A DNA stretch of 64,000 nt. It comes from Oligosphaera ethanolica (GTDB taxonomy: Bacteria > Verrucomicrobiota > Lentisphaeria > Oligosphaerales > Oligosphaeraceae). Positions 53,498 through 61,947 of this stretch are shown piece by piece (position 1 is the stretch's first letter; each line of letters opens with the position of its first letter). The position numbers were made by a program, and so were the translations under genes. Location of the stretch: contig NZ_JAUSVL010000001.1 of NCBI RefSeq assembly GCF_030814695.1, forward strand, positions 5,492,227-5,556,226, written 5' to 3'. A model generated the notes under the pieces. It did no database searches and was not told where the DNA came from. It saw nothing but the letters and a program-made list of their open reading frames with translations.

Positions 53498-55663
53498 ATG
53501 TCCGCGACCATCACCGTCCATCTGGTCTTCCACGCCCACCTCGACCCCATCTGGCTCTGGCAATGGTCCGCCGGCCTCGACGAGGCCATCGCTACCTGCC
53601 GCAGCGCCGCCGATCGCCTCGATAATAATCCCGATATCTTCTTCACCCAGGGTGAAGCCTGGGTCTATAAGCAAATTCAGGACTGCGATCCGGCACTCTT
53701 CGCCCGCATCCAACAGCTGGTCCGCGCCGGCCGCTGGGAAATCACCGGCGGCTGGTGGACGCAACCGGATTGCAATGCGCCCGACGGCGACGGCTTCCGC
53801 CAGCAAATCCAGCTCGGCAAGGACTACTTCCAGCAGCACTTCGGGTGCTTCCCCGACAGCGGCTTCTGCCCGGACTCCTTCGGCCACAATGCGTCCCTGC
53901 CCGCGCTTATGCGCGCCGCCGGCCAAAAGCACTACGTCATGATGCGCCCGCAGGAACACGAAATGGCCCTGCCCGCACGGCTCTTCCGCTGGCGCGGCGA
54001 CGACGGCGGCCCCGAGCTCACCACCTTCCGTATTGCCCAGAGCTACAATCTCGACCAGGAAATCGCCGACCCGGCAAAGATCGAGGCGCGGCTTCGCGCC
54101 TGCTGTAACGGCCTGCCCGCCGGCGTCACCCACACGCTGTGCTTCGCCGGCATCGGCGACCACGGCGGCGGCCCCAGCGAAAAAGCCATCGCCTGGTTAC
54201 GCGAACACGCCGACGCCTTCCCCGGTATGCGCCTGGTCTTCTCTACGCCCAGCCGTTTCTTCGCCGCCATCGCTAACGCTGTGCCAACACTGCCCGTGGT
54301 CACCGGCGAACTGCAGTACCACGCCATCGGCTGCTACAGTGTCCACCGCCAGGGCAAACTGGCCCTGCGCGATGCCACCCAGCGCCTGACCCAGCTGGAC
54401 AGCGTCATGCCGACGCTGTCCGACGACCAGGCGCGCTGCCACCAAAGCCACTGGCAAAATGTCGTCTTCCATCAATTCCACGACACTCTCGGTGGCACGT
54501 GCCTGGCTTCGGCATACAAACATGTCCACAACCAGCTCGGCGCCGCCGAAGCCTGGGCCGAAGAACGCATCCACTACGAACTGCGCCAACGCCTGACAGC
54601 CCTCCCCGACGATCCCTGCCAGCGCCTGATCTTCTTCAACGCCTCCGACCGGCCTTTCGCCGGCTGGGCCGAATGCGAGCCGTGGCTGGCTGGCAAACCG
54701 TGGCACTTCCGCGTCATCGACGACCATGGCCAGGCCGTCCCTACCCAAGCCATTCCCTGCGAAGCCGTCATCGGCTGGCGCTGGCTCACCCGCATCGCCA
54801 TCAAACTGCAGCTCGCACCCGGCGAAATCAAAGCGCTGCGGCTCGTGCCAAGCACCGACGAACAGCAGCCGGCGACCACTGCAGCTGGCGACAACGACAC
54901 CAGTGCCTTCCCAGCCCCGCCATGGCGCATGTGCAACCACAGCCATAGCGCCGCCCTGGACCTGAGCCAGGCCCGCTGCCACTTCGGCGGCATGGACCAC
55001 CTTCTGCCCGAACTTGCCCTCATTGACGATGGCAGCGACACTTGGTCACACGGCATCGACCGCTACGCCGACACTCCCGCCGCCCTTGCCACCTGGGGTG
55101 CCCCCGAACTCAGCTTCACCGGGCCACTCCTTACGCAGATCGCCCAGGCCGGCCGCATCGGCAACAGCGATGTCATCCGAACCTTCCGCCTCCACCACGA
55201 CAGCGACGCCATGGAAATGACCATCCGCGTGTCTTGGCAGGAAAAACGCCGCGTCCTTAAGCTCGTCCTGCCTATCGCCGGCAACGGCGACAACCGCCTG
55301 GACGCCATCTGCGGCGGCGCCAGCAAGCGCCCGCTCGACGGCCGCGAATACCCTATCCAGGGCTGGACCGCCGTGCCCGTCGCCCCACAACAGCGGCTCA
55401 CCGTCATCTGCCCGGACGTCTTCGCGCTCGACGCCACCCCCCAGCGCCTCCGCTTCACGCTCCTGCGCAGCCCGCTCATGGCCCATCACGCACCACACCC
55501 CGGCGGCACCCTCGACGGCGTCAGCAGCGACCGCGGCGAACACCACTTCCGCTTCCGCTTCAACATCGACAAGGCCAGCCCGAATGAGCTCTGGCAGGAG
55601 CTTTACTCATGGCTGCGACCGCCCTTCTTCGCCGATCTCACCCGCGGCATGCCACCCGCATAG
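53498..55663 (+). CDS. GH38 alpha-mannosidase-like glycosidase
   Basis: The 721-residue enzyme has the GH38 zinc-site start VHLVFHAHLDPIWLW (H and D ligands), GGWWTQPDCN with a second zinc-ligand region, and PDSFGHNASLP, where the Asp is the expected nucleophile. A later HQFHDTLGGT block supplies further zinc or substrate contacts, and a large C-terminal beta domain follows. It should release alpha-linked mannose from oligosaccharides, inside the cell since no signal peptide is visible. AAGG lies seven bases upstream of ATG 53498. It follows a ribose-type importer and mazG, so imported manno-sugars may be its substrate; this is inference. Confidence 0.9.
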   Translation: MSATITVHLVFHAHLDPIWLWQWSAGLDEAIATCRSAADRLDNNPDIFFTQGEAWVYKQIQDCDPALFARIQQLVRAGRWEITGGWWTQPDCNAPDGDGFRQQIQLGKDYFQQHFGCFPDSGFCPDSFGHNASLPALMRAAGQKHYVMMRPQEHEMALPARLFRWRGDDGGPELTTFRIAQSYNLDQEIADPAKIEARLRACCNGLPAGVTHTLCFAGIGDHGGGPSEKAIAWLREHADAFPGMRLVFSTPSRFFAAIANAVPTLPVVTGELQYHAIGCYSVHRQGKLALRDATQRLTQLDSVMPTLSDDQARCHQSHWQNVVFHQFHDTLGGTCLASAYKHVHNQLGAAEAWAEERIHYELRQRLTALPDDPCQRLIFFNASDRPFAGWAECEPWLAGKPWHFRVIDDHGQAVPTQAIPCEAVIGWRWLTRIAIKLQLAPGEIKALRLVPSTDEQQPATTAAGDNDTSAFPAPPWRMCNHSHSAALDLSQARCHFGGMDHLLPELALIDDGSDTWSHGIDRYADTPAALATWGAPELSFTGPLLTQIAQAGRIGNSDVIRTFRLHHDSDAMEMTIRVSWQEKRRVLKLVLPIAGNGDNRLDAICGGASKRPLDGREYPIQGWTAVPVAPQQRLTVICPDVFALDATPQRLRFTLLRSPLMAHHAPHPGGTLDGVSSDRGEHHFRFRFNIDKASPNELWQELYSWLRPPFFADLTRGMPPA

Positions 55664-55730
55664 CCACCGCAACAACCATCACCGTTATTCGTCCCACTAT
55701 CCCCATTAACCCCAAAGGAAAATCGTTCCC

Positions 55731-56603
55731 ATGGCAGACAAATCCCAATCCTGCGACCACAAGTGCTCCAGCTGCTCATCATGCAATGACGGTAGCTGCC
55801 ACGAACCCACCGCCAAAGAAATCCGCTTCCTCGCCCAAATGGCCAATATCAAGCACAAAATCCTCGTTCTCTCTGGCAAAGGCGGCGTCGGCAAAAGCAC
55901 CGTCGCGGTCAATCTCGCCATCAGTCTGGCCATGGAGGGCCGCCGCGTTGGCCTCCTCGACGTCGATATCCACGGCCCGAGCATCCCGACCATGATGGGA
56001 CTCAAGGGCTCCCATACCGAATTCGCCAACGACTGCATCATTCCCCCGGAAGTCGCCGGCATCAAAGTTATCTCGGTAGATTTTTTCCTGGAAAACACTG
56101 ACGACGCCCTCATCTGGCGCGGCCCCATGAAGCAGGGCGCCATCCAGCAGTTCCTCGAAGACGTCGAGTGGGGCGAACTGGACTTCCTGATCATCGACTG
56201 CCCTCCCGGCACCGGCGATGAGCCCCTCTCCGTCCGCCAGATTCTCAAGGGCGATACCCGCGCCGTCGTGGTCACCACGCCTCAGGAGGTCGCCGCAGCC
56301 GACGTCCGCAAGTCCATCAACTTCTGTGAGAAGCTTGACCTGCCCGTCATCGGCGTGATTGAGAACATGAGCGGCTTCGCTTGCCCGCACTGTGGCACCA
56401 TCACCAACATCTTCAAGCAGGGCGGCGGCGAGACCCTGGCCGCCAAGGCCAAAGTGCCCTTCCTCGGCCGCATTCCCATCGACCCGCTGGTCGCCGAATG
56501 CTCCGACGCCGGCGTCCCCATGGTCCACAAATACCCCGAGTCAGCCATGGCCAAGGCCTTCGCCAGCATCATCCAGCCGCTGCTCGCCCTCCCCGAAGAA
56601 TAA
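55731..56603 (+). CDS. Mrp/NBP35-family ATPase, iron-sulfur cluster carrier
   Basis: The 290-residue P-loop protein has the deviant Walker A KGGVGKST, switch DVDIHGPS, and IIDCPPGTGDEPLS. The MSGFACPHCGT block carries the paired cysteines that hold a bridging Fe-S cluster in the dimer. A short N-terminal extension holds five cysteines (C8, C12, C15, C18, C23), reminiscent of the N-terminal cluster of Nbp35. It probably carries Fe-S clusters to apo-enzymes. The gene follows the mannosidase by 67 bp, without evident functional link. Confidence 0.93.
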   Translation: MADKSQSCDHKCSSCSSCNDGSCHEPTAKEIRFLAQMANIKHKILVLSGKGGVGKSTVAVNLAISLAMEGRRVGLLDVDIHGPSIPTMMGLKGSHTEFANDCIIPPEVAGIKVISVDFFLENTDDALIWRGPMKQGAIQQFLEDVEWGELDFLIIDCPPGTGDEPLSVRQILKGDTRAVVVTTPQEVAAADVRKSINFCEKLDLPVIGVIENMSGFACPHCGTITNIFKQGGGETLAAKAKVPFLGRIPIDPLVAECSDAGVPMVHKYPESAMAKAFASIIQPLLALPEE

Positions 56604-56659
56604 GCAACACACCCTCCCCCATAAATACGGGCGGCGTGGCACAAACCACGCCGCCACAA

Positions 56660-57195
56660 TGAAATCCGCGTAAATATGCGTAATCCGCGGATAAAAAAGC
56701 CCTCTTCCCGCCTTCGCGTCTTCGCGTGAGGCCTAAATAGCGCCTTAATGCCGGCGGCGTGAATTACCGCGCAGCGGCAAGACAGGCCGCCTCTTCCCTG
56801 TCTTCTTCGCGCCTTCGCGTCTTCGCGTGAGGCCTAAATAGCGCCTTAATGCCGGCGGCGTGTCTTCTTCGCGCCTTCGCGTCTTCGCGTGAGGCCTAAA
56901 TAGCGCCTTAATGCCGGCGGCGTGAATTGCCGCGCAGCGGCAAGACAGGCCGCCTCTTCCCTGTCTTCTTCGCGCCTTCGCGTCTTCGCGTGAGGCCTAA
57001 ATAGCGCCTTAATGCCGGCGGCGTGAATTACCGCGTAGCGGCAAGACAGGCCGCCTCTTCCCTGTCTTCTTCGCGCCTTCGCGTCTTCGCGTGAGGCCTA
57101 AATAGCGCCTTAATGCCGGCGGCGTGAATTACCGCGTAGCGGCAAGACAGGCCGCCATCATTTGCGTCAATCTGCGCAATCTGCGGATAAAAGAA
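56660..57195. repeat. Family D tandem array, 101-bp period
   Basis: GCCTAAATAGCGCCTTAATG recurs at 56731, 56832, 56894, 56995 and 57096, so the spacing is 101, 62, 101 and 101 bp. The 62-bp unit lacks exactly the 39-bp hairpin core. Each full unit has the GGCGGC...GCCGCC hairpin core and a TTCGCGCCTTCGCGTCTTCG tract. It fills the gap 56604-57208; no gene is supported there. Confidence 0.95.
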
Positions 57196-57208
57196 ACGCC
57201 ATCCGTCC

Positions 57209-58378
57209 TCAGAGTTCCAGCATGTAAATGCCGCGCCGCCCGTCATGGATGCTGTCCACCGTCACGGTCTTACCATCGGGCGACCAGCGCGGATGCAGGT
57301 CGCAGCGCGTGTCGACGCAGTAGCCCTTGCCGCGGAAGTGCCGGAAGTGCCCCAGGCGCGTGATACCGCCCGTAGCCACGTCCACCAGCCCAAGCTGCTG
57401 GAAGCCAAAGCTGTCCGGATAGCTGTCCGCCAGCATCTTGGTGCCGTCGGGCGAGAAGATGAGATGGGCCATCGGGCCCATGCCGCGCGAAATCCGCGTC
57501 GCTTGCAGAGGCATGGTGCGTTCGTCGAAGACGACGTATTCGGCGCCCTTGCCGCGCCAAGTCGCGTCAATGAGCACCTCCCGCGGCGTCCGCCCCCATA
57601 TCTGGTGAGAGATCATGCCATTCCAGTAGAAGTGCGGTAGGGGGCACATCAGGTCACTGCCATCGATATTCGCCGTGTACATATGCGTGCGCCAGCTGGG
57701 ATCCAGCGGATTGCTGCACTGCCGGAACAACCACAGCAGCCGGCTGGAATCACAGTTGAAAATCGCGTGGTTCAGCCAGATGTACATGTCCTCCAGATCA
57801 AAGGGCACCGGATGCAGCGCGATCATCTGCCGATAACTCACAATCAGCTTCACCGCGCCCGTGTGCAGGTCCACCAAAAACAGGCCTTCCTGGTCCAAGT
57901 CCGGCTGGGGCTCCCAGGGCAACACCGCGTCCGCATAGCTATAGCCTCGGCGCGGTATGCGGCTGAAGTTGAGCGAAACGCCCCAATGGCCGTCCGGCGA
58001 CATCGCGTAAATCGGCACCGCATACTCACCGACCACGCCCGTGCCCAGCTGGTAAATCCGCGACACCAGCCGCTGCGAATCCATGTCGAAATCGTTGTAG
58101 ATGAAGCAGTCCGGGCGGTGTTTCAACCACAGGCTCATGCAGCCCTGCTGATGACACCAGGCGCGCGTGGACGTCAGGGGCGTGTAGGTCCCGGCCCGAT
58201 CCACCACGCCGATCTCAGCCCGCTCGCCCCGCTCCGGCAGCCGCTCGCATTGGTCAATCCGCAACGCCAAATGCAGGCTCTGATCGTGATTCCAGGGACA
58301 GCGATCGTAATACCCGAAGTAATAATGACCATCCGCCGGCGTCAGGCGACGCCACTCGTACGTGTCGTGAATACGCAT
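57209..58378 (-). CDS. Beta-propeller protein of unknown function (TolB/oligogalacturonide-lyase-like)
   Basis: The 389-residue protein is made of repeated beta-propeller blades: HYYFGYYDRCPW at the start, IYAMSPDGHWGVSL, HLIFSPDGTKMLADSY and LHPRWSPDGKTVTVDSIHDGRRGIY. The SPDG repeats are of the TolB/WD40-like PD40 type seen in oligogalacturonate lyase relatives. A Trp- and His-rich middle (WNGMISHQIWG) could line the pocket. No signal peptide is visible. It may bind or modify a sugar; no catalytic residues were identified. Confidence 0.75.
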   Translation of the reverse strand: MRIHDTYEWRRLTPADGHYYFGYYDRCPWNHDQSLHLALRIDQCERLPERGERAEIGVVDRAGTYTPLTSTRAWCHQQGCMSLWLKHRPDCFIYNDFDMDSQRLVSRIYQLGTGVVGEYAVPIYAMSPDGHWGVSLNFSRIPRRGYSYADAVLPWEPQPDLDQEGLFLVDLHTGAVKLIVSYRQMIALHPVPFDLEDMYIWLNHAIFNCDSSRLLWLFRQCSNPLDPSWRTHMYTANIDGSDLMCPLPHFYWNGMISHQIWGRTPREVLIDATWRGKGAEYVVFDERTMPLQATRISRGMGPMAHLIFSPDGTKMLADSYPDSFGFQQLGLVDVATGGITRLGHFRHFRGKGYCVDTRCDLHPRWSPDGKTVTVDSIHDGRRGIYMLEL

Positions 58379-59154
58379 CGTTGTCTCTGCTCCTCAATCA
58401 TTTTGCTGCTCAATCGGTCACTCAATGGCTGTACGCCCCGTGCGTAAGTCGTAAACCAAAAACTGTACCCCGACTCCGCCGCTTTGCGAGAACAACCAGC
58501 ACAGTTTTCCAGGAGACACGTAACCGGTCTGTGATTGATAACAGCCAGTCCCAGGGGACGACTAGGACCGGCGGGACTCTCCTTGGCGACTGCGTGCGCT
58601 GGGGCGAGGACTCACGACTCATGAGGCATGATCTCATGGATTGGACCGTTGGGACTTTCTAGACCATGGGGAATGACGCCTTGGACGCCGCAGACCGGTT
58701 GTGGACTACTTGGACACCGGGACTGACTGGCGGCGGCCAAGATGGCGTCCATAGAAAAGCCCGGTGCCCCGCCAGTGGGCAGCGCTGGCAGCCGCCTGTT
58801 CTCAATCACTGCCCTCGGTTACGTGCTACAACCCCATCCGTGCGTTCTCCATAACTTGCGCAGAGTAACGTCGCAAAACCCAACGACTTCCTCCAAATTA
58901 AAATCACATTTTGAATTAGGGGAGGTTTGTTGTCGCCTCGCCACATGTCGGGCCAATTGTGTCGCCGCCGTCTGCCTTCCGAATACCCCGCCTGCCCCCT
59001 TTCGATAGTGGTGCGGTCGTCTCGCCCGCGCCGTCGCATGAGGACCTCAACCAATCACCAAACCGCCACACGCCACTCTGCTTGATGTCGTCCCGCCTCG
59101 TCTGTCGTTATGTGGACGCGGAGAACACTACAAAGCGTGGACGGTAGTTATCAA
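58379..59154. other. Gene-poor stretch without recognisable content
   Basis: I found no supported gene, terminator or known repeat here. Short open frames are interrupted and show no family signature. A GTAACCGGTCTGTGATTGAT motif near 58526 resembles the junction of the family A copy at 26757. Confidence 0.6.
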
Positions 59155-59565
59155 TGACTCCTATGAAACCGATGCTCTGCATTTAACGGTATCCATGGCA
59201 CTTGTTGTTTCAACCAAGCAGCCTTTTCTCGTCGTGCATTTCCGCCGCGAAGCGGCAGCAGCGCTGAAAGCGCGAAACATACCAGCCCAGGGCAAGCGGC
59301 GCCGAAGGCGCGCGCCGCCCTGGGTAGCGCGCCATATTGGTCCGTGTTCCTCAGCCTCTTTGGCTTCAGTCGGCGAAGCTGACTGGAGCCAAAGAGGCAA
59401 TGGAACTCATTGATTGCTGCGGCAATTTTGCGCTGTGACCCTTCGTCGCAGGTCTTTTAGGCCGCCCCTTCAGGGCTCTTTTGGGATGGGGCACCTTACC
59501 CAGGGCGACGCGCCCTGCGGGCGCTTGCCCTGGGCTATCTTAGGGCGCACCTTCGGTGCTCAAAA
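59155..59565 (+). repeat. Family B repeat, copy 2
   Basis: Closely matches 27113-27514, including ACTCCTATGAAACCGATGCT at the left end and GGCTTCAGTCGGCGAAGCTG in the middle; the right half is more divergent. It is preceded by a GTTATCAATG junction. Confidence 0.88.
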
Positions 59566-59684
59566 CCTCGGCGAATGATCTTGTGCATGGTTACCAATCA
59601 ACTCATCGCCGGCGATTGCCGCATGCTATGTGAAGAGCATTGCTCCTATGAAATCCGCTGCTTGGTTAGCCACCCATGTGTAAT

Positions 59685-59876
59685 GGTTGGGCGGCGGCGG
59701 GCCGTGGGTTTCCTGCAAATTGTCCCCGGTGTTTTCCCCACCGGGGTGGTTACTCCTATGAAACACGCTGCCGCAAAGGTCGGCGGAAATCAAGGTCGGA
59801 TGGCTGGACGGCGGCGGGCCGTGGGTTTCCTGCAAATTGTCCCAGCGAAGCGCCGGGGTGTACACTGACCGATTAC
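59685..59876 (+). repeat. Family C repeat, copy 3 with partial duplication
   Basis: The complete element is at 59747-59876, ending TGTACACTGACCGATTAC. A partial second copy of its GGCGGCGGGCCGTGGGTTTC part lies just before it at 59690-59730. The two share a CACCGGGGTGG junction. Confidence 0.85.
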
Positions 59877-59985
59877 GTTGCGGCCACAGGCACCCCGTAT
59901 TGACATCTTGCTTCAGCATGAACCTCGGGTTACAGTGTCCATGCTGTAGCAGATACTTCACGTTCCCAGTAACCAAGGGCAGCTG

Positions 59986-60312
59986 ATGAAATACGCTGTT
60001 ATCCCGAAAATCATGGCAGTCATCAGAATCACCGTGGTGATCGCATGCCTTTACACGCCGCTTCGTACCTCGCTACTATTTCTATCCGAACAGATTGCTG
60101 TCGACAACTGTCTTGACCTGGGTGGTAGCTTCAACATCACAACCATGACGTGTGATTTTGAGCATAGTTCCCCCTATATTCCCTTTGTAGACCGACACTC
60201 GCGCCTACTGCGAGCAACGGGCTGGAGCATCGTCATTGGCCTAACCCTAGTCGCAGCTACGTATTGCATACCGACCACACCCAAATGCGGACATGATCAC
60301 GACCATGATTGA
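59986..60312 (+). CDS. Small membrane protein of unknown function
   Basis: The 108-residue product has two likely membrane helices (about 8-34 and 74-94), with a loop holding C42 and C56 between them and a His/Asp-rich end (CGHDHDHD) that could bind metal. AAGGGC lies just upstream of ATG 59986. Its end overlaps the start of the next gene by 20 bp, so they may be coupled. I recognise no family. The two genes converge with the RHS gene on the minus strand; a role in protection against its lipase-like tip can be imagined but is not shown. Confidence 0.5.
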   Translation: MKYAVIPKIMAVIRITVVIACLYTPLRTSLLFLSEQIAVDNCLDLGGSFNITTMTCDFEHSSPYIPFVDRHSRLLRATGWSIVIGLTLVAATYCIPTTPKCGHDHDHD

Positions 60313-60847
60313 TGTCGTTATGGACATTGACATCTCAATACCATTGTACTGGACGCGATCGCGCAGTGCGCTGCTCCACTCCGCTGACGGCAGACTCGTT
60401 GGCACTATCACCCGCAGCGTCGAATATCGTCACCGTTTTCTGGGCATGTGGCTCGCAGGTCGCGATATCTTGCAGTTGCATCTTGACGACGTACCAACTC
60501 CTGCTTGCAGAATAGCGCTCAAGGCCAGTTTCCCGCTGGAATTTCTTGATCCGAATGGAAAAACCGTAGGCTTTATTCGCCATGTCCATGCATGGCTGCA
60601 CCCTGAGTTCACCTGCACCGACCTAGACGGCAAGCCATTTGGCACCATCACGTCCACAGGCCTACTGGCATACAATCTCACCAGCGATGACCTGACCGCC
60701 AGTGCCCGATATTCGCCCGCCAAATCAAGGGGAACAAGGCCCCGCCTGGCAGTGTGGAAATTTCGCGCGAGCGGCAAACACGCCATCAACCCTCGGCTGC
60801 TTCTCGCATTCGTCGCGTTGAAGCAGATGCCTGACTTCTCAGGCTGA
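60293..60847 (+). CDS. Tubby C-terminal/LURP-one-like fold protein, hypothetical
   Basis: The 184-residue protein has repeated strand-turn units of the scramblase/LURP-one type: LLHSADGRLVGTITR, FLDPNGKTVGFIRH and CTDLDGKPFGTITSTG, each D-x-x-G-x-x-x-G. This fold is shared by phospholipid scramblases and Tubby C-terminal domains and often contacts membranes. It starts inside the upstream gene; Met5 at 60305 is an alternative. No catalytic site is expected. The assignment is by pattern only. Confidence 0.5.
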   Translation: MITTMIDVVMDIDISIPLYWTRSRSALLHSADGRLVGTITRSVEYRHRFLGMWLAGRDILQLHLDDVPTPACRIALKASFPLEFLDPNGKTVGFIRHVHAWLHPEFTCTDLDGKPFGTITSTGLLAYNLTSDDLTASARYSPAKSRGTRPRLAVWKFRASGKHAINPRLLLAFVALKQMPDFSG

Positions 60848-60873
60848 CATATTGCCAAAGAACTGATTACACA

Positions 60874-61098
60874 TCATCTGCCCAGTGCCGCCCCCCGCCA
60901 ATACCACATCAATTTTGCACACAGTGTCGGCAAAATCGTCACTTCAGGAAACACCTGGACGAAGCGAAGCATGCAAGCAAGATTGCGTTCGCTCCACCCC
61001 CGACCATATTCGCGGATCAATTTTTCCGACAGTGTCGGCAAAATCTTCTCACCATACTCGGCCCTGTTTCCCTTGAGAATTTCATCGTTAATGCGCAT
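60874..61098 (-). pseudogene. YhcG/DUF1016 N-terminal remnant
   Basis: The 74-residue open frame reads INDEILKGNRAEYGEKILPT, LSEKLIREYGRGWSERNL, MLRFVQVFPE, and a damaged version of the V-T-L-S-x-x-L-S-W-S block. This is the N-terminal helical domain of YhcG-family PDDEXK nucleases. The nuclease half is missing, so it is a decayed fragment, located where an immunity gene would be expected downstream of the RHS toxin. Confidence 0.75.
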
Positions 61099-61148
61099 GC
61101 CAATGCGTCAATAGAGCAAGGTCAGTGCGGCGTTAGCTGCGGAAAAAC

Positions 61149-61186
61149 CAATCTGCGTTATCTGCGGAATCTGCGGATAGAAAATT
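61149..61186. repeat. Family D fragment
   Basis: CAATCTGCGTTATCTGCGGA followed by ATCTGCGGATAGAAAA matches the AATCTGCGGATAAAAAA part of family D, without the hairpin core. Confidence 0.65.
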
Positions 61187-61209
61187 GGGCAAGCCGCGGA
61201 GCACTCAGG

Positions 61210-61947
61210 CTACTGTGCTTTCAGGAGGTTTGCGATCAGCTTGATGGTCATGTAGTCCGTCCAGTAGCAGCTGTGGGCATCGAGGAGCGGTTGATTGCCG
61301 ACGCCGTGTTGTTCGGGCGGGCTCTCCTGCGCAAAAAGCGGCTCCATGGGCTCGCTGGCGAAGCGAAAGAACGGCTGAATCTCCAGATAGACGATGGGAT
61401 CAGAGGCAGAAAAGACATTAAGCCAGTTGCGAAAGGGAAAACGCGGCGTGACTCTCGGCAGCGGCGATCCCATGGTCACCCAGGTGTGAATGGGCACATC
61501 GCGCTGCTCAAGGGCGTCCAGCGACAACACTGTGCCCCAGCTGTGCCCGATCAGCGACAGATGACGGTAGCCCTTCTGCTCAATCGCCAGCAGGCAACTG
61601 CGCAGGCTTGCCTTGGCGATGCCGTGCTGGAGCGGGTTGGGCAGCCACGGGAAAATGGCCATTGAGAACCCCGACCAGAGAAATTCGTAGTAGTCCTGGT
61701 TGTCGATGCGGCCGTCAAGACCGCTGGTCAGGTCCTTAGAGTAGCCCGGAAAATGCGGCATGACGCCATGCACGACGACTGTCGCGTTGGTCTTTTCCGC
61801 CTCGCGAGTCATGAAATCGGACAAGGAAAAGACGCCCCAAGACAACTCGGTCGCAATCTGCAACGGCACGCGATAGCGAATGAAGGTGTTGCAGGCACTG
61901 CTTACTTGCGACCACATGGCCGACATACAGCTGAGCATGGAAAAACA
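61210..61947 (-). other. Lipase-like toxin tip of the RHS protein
   Basis: Everything after the conserved DPGG-type end of the RHS core. Ser in GHSWG, Asp in ASDPIV and His in DAHSC come in the right order for a lipase triad, and the G-x-S-x-G elbow is intact. Confidence 0.75.

Noticed and set aside
56660..57195. CRISPR array
   Set aside because: Units repeat over their entire length; there are no unique spacers, and no cas genes are near.
58381..58662. Short plus-strand open frame after the propeller gene
   Set aside because: No motif, ribosome site or family signature; probably fortuitous.
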